Source: Rhodosporidiobolus odoratus (Eukaryota > Basidiomycota > Microbotryomycetes > Sporidiobolales > Sporidiobolaceae). From it: 64,000 nucleotides of DNA. Both the position numbers and the translations under genes were made by a program. The notes beneath the pieces were generated by a model. That model did not search any database. It saw only the letters and a list, made by a program, of their open reading frames with translations, and was not told the DNA's origin. The DNA is taken from contig JAOANU010000014.1 in the NCBI GenBank assembly GCA_034387635.1, positions 186,001-250,000 on the forward strand, in the 5' to 3' direction. This document shows positions 24,076 through 34,800 of the stretch, one piece after another. The stretch's first letter is position 1. The number at the start of each line of letters is the position of its first letter.

Positions 24076-26196
24076 ATGTTCTCTCTCCTCCGTCGACCTC
24101 AAGCTTCAACCTCAACCTCTTCAGCCTCACCGAACAAGCACACCGCGCCTCCACCACCACCACCGCCCCAACTGATCGAACCTCCTCCTCCCTCTTCCGC
24201 CCGACGCGAAAAGGAATCAAAGTGGCTAGCTAGTATCTCGAAGAGAACACAAGGGAGAGAGAGGGGAATAGGACATGTCGTACCTCCCTCGCCTGGGACG
24301 AATTCGAGTCCGAGTAGGAAGGGGAAGGAGAGGGCTTGGGATTTGGGAGAGGATGCGGGGGTAGCTGGATTGGGGGAGGAGAAGGGGAAGAAAGGGACTC
24401 CGAGCGTGAGGAGTAGGAGGAGTGGGATCTTTCGTATTGGGGCAGGAGGAGGAGGAGGAGGAGGAGGACCGAGAAAAGGCAGGGAACGGGAAAAGTCCTC
24501 TCCTCCTTCCCTTTCCTCCCCGCCCACACTTTCACCTCCTCCAGCCGCGCCTCCGCCTCTCGCACCAAATCCACGACAGACGGAGACTGCGAATCTAGCC
24601 CAGAGATTGCAGGAGCTTGCGGTGGCTCATGCGGATGGTTTACTGGACGAAGAGGAGTATAGGGTGTTGAGGGGCGAGGTATTTGCTTCTTCGCTCACTG
24701 CGGGTACAGCGGGCAAAATAGCGAATGGGACGGGAGAGTCGGCACCCGCGGTGCTCGGAATGGGAGGGTTGGAGGTTCCGAGATTGGATGCTAGTGGGAT
24801 GGTCGGTGCGCTGCTCTACGTCCGATCCCTCTGTCCCCCTCTGGCGCCTGCTTAGTCCTGGCAGACAGACCTGACGGATGTTACGCTCGCAGTGTCGCGT
24901 CCACATCATTCCTCTCCACCTCTATCTACTATTTCTTCCTCACCTCCAGTGACCGCACCCGCACCCGCATCTCCTCCCACTAAGGCCGCTTCCATCCTTT
25001 CGTCTCAGTCTCGCCGCACTTCTGTACTCAACCTCGGAGGGCTCTTTCGCAAACCGACTGCCACCTCCATCCGATCAGGGGTCATTGTCGAGCCTACCTC
25101 GCCAACACGGCCGGCGCAGGAGGACGCCACTGGGACTGGTGGTAGCGTCTTTTCCGGTCGCTCCTCGCATGCCAACAGGCACAAAAATTGCTCGGAGCCG
25201 CTTCCCTCGTCTTCCTCTTCGCCGCTCGCCGCTTCAAACTACTCAGTCCGCACGCGATCAATACGTAACCATCCTGGCCTTTCTTCCTCAGCCCTCGATA
25301 TTCGCTCCCAGCGCTTTGCAGGGGGAAGTTCTCTCTCAGCCGGCGGAGAGAGCGTTTTCTCCGCTTCAACGGAGGGCAGCCGACGTTACGGAGGTACAAA
25401 TCCAAGCGGTTACCGTTCACCACCATCCCTCTCTCCTACCAAAATCCGCAACGCCGGCCAATCCACCTCCGCCCCACCCACCGCCTTCTCCTCCCACTCC
25501 TCCTCTCGCGGTTCCTCCTCCGCCCGCCTCGAAACCCTCTCATCTTTCTCCCTCTCCCCTTCATCCTCGCACACCCACGCTCTTCCACCTATTCCTTCTT
25601 CGTCGGATCCCGCAGTCTTGGCGGCTACGGCGAAAGAACCGGGAGTGAGAGACTTGAGGGAGGAGATTAGGGAGATTGAGACGGAGTGGGAGAGGGTTCG
25701 GGAGGTGTGGAGTGGGGTTGTGAGGGGGAAGTGGGAGGGGTGGAAGAAGATTGTTGGAGAGGATGTGGCCAGGCTTGTGGAGAGCGAAGGAAGTGGCGGA
25801 GGCGAGGAGAAACGATCGGTCGGAGCAGAAGCGTCACCGGTCAATGCAGCAGGGTTGGGAGGAGGCAAGGAAAAGAAGGGACTTTTCCGAAGACCTTCCT
25901 TTACTGTCCGCTCTTCCTCCCCTCTGCCTACTGTATCTCCACCACCCTCATCTTCCTCGCCGTCAGCGGACACCCTCCGTTCCCTACCACTTTTCCTCCG
26001 CGACCCTCCGTCTCTTCCTTCTGCCCTCTCGGCCGCTTTACCCGAGGAACTCCTTCAAGTGACAAAGGAACTGATCAGAGAGGTGGAAGGGGTTTGGGAG
26101 AAGAAACGGGAGACGGACAGGAAGTACGAGACGAGGGTTGCGTTTCTAAAAAGTAGGGAACGGGGCGCGGTGATCAGGGAGGGGTTGCCGAGATGA
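24076..26196 (+). CDS. Fungal hypothetical protein with SHOCT-like helix and coiled coil
   Basis: Two exons, 24076-24805 and 24893-26196 (donor gtgcgc, acceptor gctcgcag), give about 677 residues starting MFSLLRRPQAS. Long Ser/Pro/Gly-rich disordered stretches flank two ordered pieces: a helical segment LAQRLQELAVAHADGLLDEE near residue 180, of the kind found in short SHOCT-type oligomerisation motifs, and a C-terminal helical, probably coiled-coil region (LREEIREIETEWERVREVW, later EELLQVTKELIREVEGVWEK). No enzyme motif or membrane span. I do not know the function; a scaffold or trafficking adaptor is only a guess from architecture. Confidence 0.75.
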
Positions 26197-26525
26197 CGAC
26201 TCCGCTTCCTTTTGCACGCGCGACAAGATCCTGTGGGACCCTGTCTTGTAGCCAGAAAATCGCAGGCAAGAGAGAGGCGTGGGATTAATGCGAGACTCGA
26301 CAGGACTTTAGCAGAATTGCCTCCACTCTTTCAAGTTGATTCCTCCACTCGGATACTGCAACTGCTCGAAGTTGCCCCACAAGAGCGTGTACAGGCTAGT
26401 ACGGCCTCTATCGACTTGCTTGCGCCTCTATCGCCATCGCCAACTGCCTGCGACTTTGACGACTTGATCTCGCCAGTCTCAGCCTCAATCCAACTTCAGC
26501 ATCGACACGCAAAGTAGGTCAGGGC
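26197..26525. other. Intergenic
   Basis: Short gap before the zinc-finger gene, presumably its promoter and 5' UTR. Confidence 0.5.
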
Positions 26526-29500
26526 ATGGCACCAGCTCCTAGAGGAACAGCTGCTGCATTCGCCTGTACTGAACCTGGATGCAACAAGTCGTTCTCGAGG
26601 AAAGAGGTTAGTTCCTCTCAATCCGTTCTACTCTGGAACACTGCGCAATGACCACGATTGGCACGGCAGTACCTCGCACGACACCATCGGAGTAAGCATA
26701 GCAAGGAGCGGCCGTTTCAGTGCGAATATTGCGAGAGAGGGTTCAGTCGCAGGTGCGCTCTTTCCCCATCTCATTGCCCGGACCCCAGCTGACAGACTGT
26801 TCGCATCAAAGCGATCTACTCAAGCGGCACTACCTGACATGCGCGGAAGCCAAGGCGCAGAAGGAAGCCCGTAAAGGCTCGGGCGATTCTCCCAAAGCAT
26901 CTTCTCCTCGCGCTTCTCCCTCAGCTACAGTCGCCAGCGCCGAACCAAGTCCCGAACCTGAGCTCCCCGTCCCGCCTATCTCTCTCAATACTTCGCCTGC
27001 CTCTGCTGCTGCATCCACCTCCGCCGCTTACTCCGCCCTTCCCGTGCCGCCTCCGATAAACCACGCCTCGGGATTCCCACCTCCTCCTTTTCCTCAGCTC
27101 AATCAGCAGCCTCCTCCCCTTCTCAACGCATCGGAGCCTCCGTTCTCCTACTTCCCCATCGCCTTCCCCGGCGTGCCAAACGTCCCAAATCAGATGCTGC
27201 GGGAGGCAGTCATCGCTAGGGATGGGCCGAACGCGGTTCACAACCCGTCTGATGGATCGGGGTCGTCCAACTCGTCGCTGCGGGCTATGTATACTGGGTC
27301 ACCAGCGAACTTGGTAGGCTCACAGGGTAGTAACGGGTCATTCAGCCGACACGCGGACAACTCGCCGGAATTGCCACCGCCGGAAGATGGTCGACAATAT
27401 CAACACTCGCAACAACCGCCACCACCTCACTCTCAGCACTTCCTGCCGATCTCTGAGTCTCTTCTCCAATCTCCCGCCTTCCCGTCGATGCAACACCCCC
27501 AACCTTCACTTCCTCCTCCCATACCCTCTCTCGCCCCGTCCGAGACTTCCCAGCCCTCGACTTCCGGTTCAGTCTTCAACCCTTCCGCTCCATCGACTGC
27601 AACCCTCGCCCCAGGGCTATCCGGCTCAACGGGAAACTTTACTCAGGATGAAGTGCTTGCGAGCGAGGTGTTGAGGGATCTGATGAGGAGTCCGTTTGGA
27701 GGGTTTCCGCCGAGAGTTAGTCAGGCGACTGAGAGGTGGCCTGGATCACAGATGGAGGGGCAGGTCAGAGGGGCGAATGGGCAGGTCGTTCCGGGTGGGC
27801 AGAATGCGACGTGGCTCGCAGCAGGAGGAGAGGCTGGAAATGTGGGAGGGTACTTTGACCCTTCAACTGCTGTCGTCTCTGGCGGAGGCGGTAACGGAAT
27901 CCTCACTCCTACATCCGCCTATCTCGCCGCCCTCTCCTCCGCCGGTCCAACCTCCTGCGAGGTAAACAACGACCTCGAAAACACCCCCGCCGCACGACAA
28001 CTAGCCGAATACTTCAACAAAGGCGGGGTTGGAGGCATTACGGCGCTGGATCTTGGGTTTCCGACGGAACCGAATATTTGGCCCGAGTGGATTTATACGC
28101 CTCAGGTTCCGCATGATGCCGATGATAGGAGGTTTTTCTTGCCGGAGCAGAAGTTTCACCTGGGGTACCTCGTACGTTTCCCCCAGACTCTCACCTACTG
28201 GTTTTGTGTCTGGAGCTGACACCCTCCGCCTTATTTCAGTACCCCTGGCACGTCCCCCCACTTCCCGTCCTCTCCGCCTACGCCCGAAAAGCCACAAACA
28301 CCCTTCTCCCCTCCATTCCCGTCATCCACGCCCCTTCCGTCAACGTCTCGACCATGGCTATGCATACCGCTTTCGCACTCACCGTCGCTGGAGGAGCTTA
28401 TGAGGAAGAAGGACAGAGTTTCGCGAACGAGATGTTGGTTGAGAAGAGGGTGTTTTTGATTCGAGGTTCGTTTGTATCCTCCAGGTTGGGGTTTGGATGC
28501 GAGTACTGACATGACAGGCTCGACTTTAACAGGTTTTCAAGCACCGGAGAAGACGTTCGAAGACCGCTTTGCGTCTTTGCAAAGTCTGCTGTTGTACCAG
28601 CTACTCGGGCTGTTCCATCGCGACGAGCAACGTAAGCTGCGACTTGCCTCCTTTCGCTTCTCATCTTTGCGTTCCTCCGACTTCGGTTCTGACTTTATCC
28701 CCGTTCCGACGCGCAGAACGCCTCCTCTCGCAGTCCTTCCATTCAGCTCTAGTCTACATGCTTCGCTCGCTCGACTTGCCCAAACAGATTCGGGTAACGC
28801 CTGTGCCACCACTGAGTAGGGACTGGACGGTCGGAGAACGGGAGACAAACTGGAAGAATTGGGTCGAGGTCGAGACTTGGCGACGGTGCGTCAGCGTTCC
28901 CTTCTGTCCTCTTTCGTTCCGCCGGTCGGCCTGGCGGTCTGGCGCAGTTGTGATAGCCGAAGACGTTTAACCCTATTGTTCCTTATGTAGAGTCACCTTC
29001 ATCGTCTTCCTCACCGACCTCGAGCATTCCATCGCAACCTCTTCAGCCCAACACCTCTCCCTCTCCGACATGAACCTCGACCTACCCGCCTCCGACTCAC
29101 TCTGGTCTTCCTCGACATCAGCAGAATGGCAAGAACGCGCCATTTCTGCCTCTGCACTTGCCCCGACGCCCATTTCTTTCCTCGCCGCTGTTCGAGCCCT
29201 CATGGCCCGTGAAGCTCCGGATCCGTTCTCGGCTCAAGGTTTACTCCTGACAGAGTTGGGGAGGTTGAGCTCTTTTCCCCTGCTTATCCTTTCGCGGACG
29301 TTGAGCTTCTTGGAGAGGAAGACGGAGGAGGCGTTGGCCCAGATTGACCCGCTTAAGGGATTGCTCGGGGGACTGGGTGTGGTGGAGGATAGGGAGCAGG
29401 AGAATAGGGATGTGCTGCATAGGATTAGGAGGGGCAGGGAGGTGCTTAGGAAGTTGCCGGGTGGGGTGAAGAGGGGTGGTGGTGAGGGATGGTTCCAGGA

Positions 29501-29926
29501 TGTACGTGCTTCCTCCATTCTACCATACTATCAGCGTCTACGTCGCAAAGGTTTGAGGATAGTCAAGCTGACCGTGGTATCCTGAATGAGCAGGTCATGC
29601 CCACCGCCTCCTCTTTCGTACCCTCCCCCTCCTCAAACAGCTCCCGATCCTTCTCAACCTGCACCTCCTCCAATTCTCCTCCAACCCCCCTCGTGCCCAC
29701 TCCCCCACCCCTCCCCTCCGCCACCCTCGAACCGACCCTCGAACAACTCCTCGCCGAATTCGATCCGGCACCTTATCAACCGTATTACTCGGCGGGGGGG
29801 GCGGCTCCAAATGAGAGTTATGAGAGTGCGCAGGAGAGGATGAGGAAGTTGGCGGAGAAGAGGAGGAGGGAGGTCGAAGGGGAGTGGCCGGAGGTTTTTG
29901 GGTTGGAGGCCGGGCTGGGGATGTGA
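26526..29926 (+). CDS. C2H2 zinc-finger transcription factor with fungal-type regulatory domain
   Basis: Exons 26526-26606, 26670-26752, 26812-28171, 28240-28465, 28533-28631, 28717-28885, 28991-29501, 29594-29926 give 953 residues. Two tandem C2H2 fingers lie at the N-terminus: FACTEPGCNKSFSRKEYLAR..H...H (residues about 12-37) and FQCEYCERGFSRSDLLKRH (44-63), followed by a Cys in place of the last His. A long Pro/Ser/Gln-rich region follows, then a helical domain (YPWHVPPLPVLSAYARKAT through LLLYQLLGLFHR, HSALVYMLRSLDL) that matches the general pattern of the fungal transcription-factor middle homology domain. Such proteins are nuclear regulators, often of carbon or lipid genes; targets are not predictable here. 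Confidence 0.85.
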
Positions 29927-30461
29927 GCGTGACAGGATCGGGCTTACAGGTGGTGGAGGCCGGGGAGATCCAGAAGGTAGTATATCGGATGCGCTGAGCT
30001 TGTTGTACGACTCGAGCTGCTGGCGCCAAGCTGTTCGCAGTGCTTGTTGTTGTCCTCTGTCTCTCCTCCCCTCAGTAGAAAATGTCTGTTCTCTGTTTTC
30101 TCGGATCTTTCATCCGATATCCTCGACTCCCGGTGCGATCCGAGAGTATCACGTCCACGTCGCAGCATGCTTGGCAGAGGACTAGCGCCCCATGAGAAAG
30201 TTCTGAGTTAGCCGAAGGGAAGCTGGCAGCCTGGAAAAGTGCCGGGTACAACAAGGTGATAACGTCATGCTGCGCTAGGCGCTCAGCATCTTTGGGACCG
30301 TAGCTCATGCGCTACTATCCGTGACTGGGTCAGCGAGAGCCGAAGCGACAGAAACGAACCTTCCCAATCCGCTTTCTGGACAATCTCGTTTGCTCGCGAA
30401 GCGGTGTCTTCTGCAGACCTTCGAGTGAGTCGGTATTCCAAAGTACACCGCGATCGCCCCA
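29927..30461. other. Intergenic
   Basis: Between the convergent zinc-finger gene and secreted-protein copy 2. No gene seen. Confidence 0.5.
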
Positions 30462-31294
30462 TTACGCCTTTAGGTCTGGCAACCGGAACTGTGCCTGCCC
30501 TCCAAATCCACCCGCAGGCGTCAACTTGACCGACCACGCCAGGCCGTCTTCCTTGCACTGCTCGGCCGGGCAGATACCGGTGACAGTAAAGTTCAGCGCC
30601 CGAGGAGCAACGGCCTCGACTTTTTGACCGCAGAGGGCGTTCAGACCACCGTGTTTAGCGGCCTACGAAGTGGGAAGAGCGAAGAGAATACAAGAAAAGG
30701 AATGAAGTGTCAGCGCGACGAGAGAGCTGGCAGAGCAGGACGTACGAAAGAGGCCGAAACATGTGTGTGTCCATGGTGCCAGCAATGCCTTCTCAAGTCG
30801 GCCATACTACCCCAAAAGATCAGGGCAAGCCTCGAATGGGTACATCGTCTCGTTTGCTAGAACTTGGTACAGCGGACGTCCGGTACGAATCGGCGTGCCG
30901 TAGTAGCTGCCGGAGTAGGCGGTACCGGCGTGCCGTAGTAGCTGCCGGAGTAGGCGGTACCGGTTAAGGGGGCAGGTGAGGGTGTTGCCGGGGTGGCGGA
31001 CGAAGTGCGGTCTTTGACGGGGATGCGGCCGGTTTGGGTGAAAGTGCTCGCGGCGGTAGAGCTAGAGGTTCGGTCTTTCAGTGGTACGCGGACCATGCGG
31101 CTGGAAGTGCTCAGCGGAATCGTCGAAGTGGAGGTAGACGAGGTGGACGAGGAAGTTGACGAGGCGGTGGAGCGGGCGTTGAACGGGATCCTGGCCACTA
31201 CGGAGGTCGTGGTTGCGGCATCGGCGAGCGAGACGGCGCCAACAAGAGGCGTCATGAAGGCGCTGGTGCATAAGAGAGCGGCGAAGAAGCGCAT
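30462..31294 (-). CDS. Small secreted Cys-containing protein, family copy 2 (frame disrupted)
   Basis: Starts MRFFAALLCTSAFMTPLVGA, a signal peptide, followed by a Ser/Thr-rich region with three repeats: ARIPFNARSTAS, VRVPLKDRTSSS and GRIPVKDRTSSA. Then comes a Tyr/Gly motif (TAYSGSYYGTP), a YPFEAC block, and a last exon (30662-30462) with LCGQKV and GICPAEQCKEDGLAWSVK. The last exon aligns with that of the gene at 16181. A perfect 35-base tandem duplication (30892-30961) falls on the Tyr/Gly motif and shifts the frame; without it the YPFEAC block would be in frame. The gene is therefore either broken or spliced around the duplication. Ser/Thr richness suggests O-mannosylated wall or secreted protein. 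Confidence 0.5.
30892..30961 (+). repeat. Perfect 35-base tandem direct repeat
   Basis: Unit 30892-30926 is repeated exactly at 30927-30961 (unit starts ggcgtgccgtagtagctgcc and ends ggtacc). Identity is complete, so the duplication is recent. 35 is not a multiple of three, so it shifts the frame of the surrounding secreted-protein gene. Confidence 0.95.
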
Positions 31295-32065
31295 TGTCGG
31301 GGTGGATGGAGTGAAGAAAGAGGCAACAGAAGCAGAAAAGCGAAGCAAGGCCCAGCAAGGCGAGCCAGCAGTTACGCAAAGACATCGCAGCCTAACATCC
31401 TCTAAGCCGGAAGGGGTGGCGAACGAAGAAAGGCAAGCACCTGAAGCGGATCAGGGGGAAAGAGACAATGGCTGGCGGACAGAAAGTCCGGACAGGAGAT
31501 GTAGCTGCCCACGAGCAAGGCAAAAGAGGCGAAAAGGATCGATCAATTCTGTGATATCGGCTCGACTTGCTGCAGAAGGACGACACGACAGTTGAGGCCC
31601 GTTGAGGGAGTGTCGGAAGAGGAGAGAAGGGAAGAACCGATGCAGAACTCGTCGACCGAGTCGCGAGCCGTATGCCGCCCTCATGTACGACTCAAAGTGG
31701 TAGTTTTGACCTCCTGACCCACGCCTGACGCTTCGGATACCTTGATGTGGGTGTATTCGCTCGTTGAAATCGTCAACTGATGAAGATCGAGGAAGTTGCC
31801 GAGAGAGGTGTAGGCAGCTGGGTGGGCGGCTCGGCGCGCAGTGAGCTGACCCACTTGAGGTGCAACATGCTTCCTAGCTCGAAAAGGGCGATGTTAGGGA
31901 GCAAAGCGTGTTCAACCTCGGCTGCGGGATCCCTTCCCTCCCTTTTCCTCTCTCTTCCACTTCAAACCTCACACCCAAAGCTTGTTTCGACGCGCAAGAC
32001 ACCTAGACGACGGCTTCCAACCCACACCGATTACCCGCGTCATCTCCCACGCCTTCCCGCTCAAG
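31295..32065. other. Intergenic
   Basis: About 770 bases between the divergent secreted-protein gene and F-box relic 3. Family-type sequence just before relic 3 (ITRVISHAFPLK in frame) matches the equivalent position upstream of relic 1. Confidence 0.45.
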
Positions 32066-32832
32066 ATGCCCTCCCTCCTCGACCTACCCAGCTGCTCTCG
32101 TCTCCCTAGTCCTCGCAGACTGTCAGGTCGCCGAGGAAAACTGGTACAACGTCAAGGGAAGGATGACTTGCTTTTCGAACGTATCTACGCTTTCGCTGTA
32201 CTGCTCGGACGCCGACCCCGAGTTCCTTTCGCCCGAAACCTTCCCAGCCTTGCGCCATCTCTTCATAGATACTTTCGAGGTACAACCTGCCCTCAGTGAC
32301 CCGAGTTCTGACTCACGAAGCCTACTATTTGACCAGATCGTTGGCCTCCTATCTCAGCTACAAACTCTATGCTGCCAGGATCTGAAACTTGCCTTCAACT
32401 CCCTCCCTTCGTCCGTCAGTATCTTACGATCCAATCGGCTTGAAGATGTCTTCCACATCCAGACCGCGCCCGAGCTCGTCAATAGCGGTCATCTGCGTCT
32501 TCTAGCCAGCGACAATCACCATCTCTCGCCTTTAGATGCAGCAAACTGCAACAGCCCGGTCTACGCGGGCAGAGCGGCGACTTGTTTTCAGCGGCTTACT
32601 GACTGCATAGCGGCTGACTCGGCGGCGGGCAAGCTAAACCTCAATTTTGTCCAACTCGACGAAGCCTTCTCGCACTCTCAATCTTCTCCCCCTGCATGAG
32701 GCAGAGGCACCTTTCCTTGCGGCATGCCAGCAAGCTGGGGTTGAAGTGATGGATTCCGAGCAGCCAAGGTACATGCACGAATCCCTCGTCTCTGAGCAGT
32801 TCATCCGTTGGTGCGAGGAAAAGTACGCTTGA
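32066..32832 (+). pseudogene. F-box/LRR-like family, relic 3 (internal deletion)
   Basis: MPSLLDLPSC at 32066 is cut off where relics 1 and 2 continue for about 400 further bases, so most of the F-box half is deleted. The C-terminal half is well kept: LSPETFPALRHLFI, GLLSQLQTLCCQDL, LNFVQLDEAF, then after a frame change APFLAACQQAGVEVMDSEQP and SLVSEQFIRWCEEKYA with stop at 32830-32832. The frame change and the deletion make a functional product unlikely. Confidence 0.6.
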
Positions 32833-33270
32833 AGGGGAGGCAGGGAAAGAATAGGTGCGTGCTTCGTGCCCCTCGTGCTCTTTCGTTGGCACGTCCGCTT
32901 ACCTTGCTTTGCGGCTCCCATAGGGTGAAAGATCGCGACGAAGGCAAGCTTGTAACGTGGGTCTAGCCTTTTCTTTTTCAAGTTTGCAGAGACCACCTTA
33001 ATCTGTCAACTCTACCGATCCGCCTTATTCCGTTTGTTCGCCAAGAGAGCGAGGGTAGAACCGGAGTGAGGAAAAGATCACTCGGCAAGTGTGTTGCGAC
33101 ACCTTTCCCTTCATCAAGGGGACAAGGAGAGAGAAAAGACAACCTTGCTTGAGCCATAGCTCCCAATTCTTTTTGTGCATACTCCGTCCTCCCTCTATCC
33201 TACAGTTCTCTTCCTCCAGCTTCTTTACGTTCCACCATGATCGATTTTGTCGCGGGGGGGCGAGGTGGAT
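32833..33270. other. Intergenic
   Basis: Between the convergent relic 3 and the mitochondrial-protein gene. No gene seen. Confidence 0.5.
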
Positions 33271-34142
33271 TTACTCGTCCTTCTTCTCGTCCTTCTTGGT
33301 CTCCTCCTCCTTGGACTCGCCAATGGCCGATTCCTGTGCAGGTAGGCGTGTCAGCACGGCATTCCGGTGGGAAGCTCGGAATGGCGACAGTGTTCGGGGA
33401 GAAGGAGAGGGAGAGAGAGATAGGGTAGGGAATGAAGGAAAAGGAGACGAGTACAGGGTAAGGAAAGAGTGAAAGCCCCGGAAGGCGGAACGTACCACCT
33501 TCTCCTGCTGACCCGGCTGCTTCTGCTTAGCTCCCTCCTTAGCCTCAGGAGTAGCCTCCTTCCTCTGTTCCTGAGTAGCAACCTTGTCCCCGACCGGCTT
33601 AGCCTCCTCCTTATCCTGCTCCTTCCCCTGTTCCGTGTTACCCTCATCCTTGTTCTCCTGAGGAGGCTGAGCAGCTTCCGCATCTCCCTTCTTCTCTTCC
33701 TCCGGTTCCTCCTGCGCGGGCGCCTCCTCCTCCTCCTCCTCTTCCTCCTTCTCAACCGGCTCCTCCCCAACCTCCTTCCTCACATTCCCAACCGCTTCGG
33801 CATGCTCAGGCTTGTGGGGGCTCGTAGCGTGCTTCAACGCATCCGGGGGAGAGGTGAGGGAGAAAAAGAGGGGGGTAAAGACTAGGATGCTTCCTACAAT
33901 CCAGGGGAGGTCGCTCTTGGCCTAGACGGCGCAATCGTCAGTACAGTCCAAGCGTAGAAGAGGGTGAGGGAAATGGCGAGAGAGAGAGAGAGGGGGGGGA
34001 GAAGGAAGTGAAAAGGGTGACGAACCGGTGCGACTCCAGTGTGGTGACCACTTGCGGCGTAGCCCCTACGCGGAGCCGCAGTAGCAGAGCGACGGACCGC
34101 AGCGCGAGCGGAGGAAGAAAGGGAGGCGGCGCGGGAGAACAT
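33271..34142 (-). CDS. Predicted mitochondrial inner-membrane protein with charged Glu-rich tail
   Basis: Exons 34142-34026, 33921-33496, 33333-33271 encode 201 residues. The N-terminus MFSRAASLSSSARAAVRRSA with RRGYAAS is a textbook mitochondrial presequence and cleavage site. One membrane span follows (LPWIVGSILVFTPLFFSL), then a long hydrophilic tail rich in Glu, Lys and Gln ending KKDEKKDE. I know of similar short single-span mitochondrial proteins in basidiomycete genomes, but no assigned function. The tail is presumably in the intermembrane space or matrix and disordered. Splice phases are all 0. Confidence 0.75.
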
Positions 34143-34800
34143 CTGTGACTTGTCGAGCCCACGGGGAGGAAGAGGGATGGGAGAAAACCGTCAGCGCTGC
34201 GAAGGGAGAGAAGGAGGTAGTGCTGACGGCTGAAGTTCTGGTGGTGCTGCAGTTCAGGCGTACGTGTAGATCAGCCCGCTTGAAGACGAGGTGCAACCCG
34301 CCCACCCGACCGCCGGCGCCGCCCATCCAGCTTCCCGTCTGAAACGAGCCGCCCGCTCACTCGCTAGACATTATCCGAGTAGATTGAGTTGTTTGAGAAC
34401 CTGGCAGGACCCTTGCAGCTGCGAGCCGGGTTGTTTGCGGGCCTTGACCCCGATTTGATGAAGGTTTTAGGTCGAGCCGTTGCGAAGTGACAAGGAGGGC
34501 CGAGGGTTGATCGAGCAGGAAGCAACAGAGGAGCGTGCGACAAACCTTGTGTTGCTGGCTTGGTCAAGCGAGTCTTGTGTATGAAGAGGAGGAGAAGTCG
34601 GAAAGTGACGAGCCTGCCCAATTCGATGATGCCGTCGCGAGGACGGAAAGTGACACTATCCAAGTTGCACGGGCCTCTCGTGGTTCTCTCTACATGTGAT
34701 CAAGCTCTACGACTCCGCACCCTCGAGCGAGAACAAAGTCGAGCATGACAATCGCCTTCAATTTCCGGCGTTCTTCTCGTTTTGCTCTTCCTGCCAGATT
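34143..34800. other. Intergenic
   Basis: Between the start of the mitochondrial-protein gene and the end of ALG6, same strand. No gene seen; likely promoter of the former. Confidence 0.5.
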
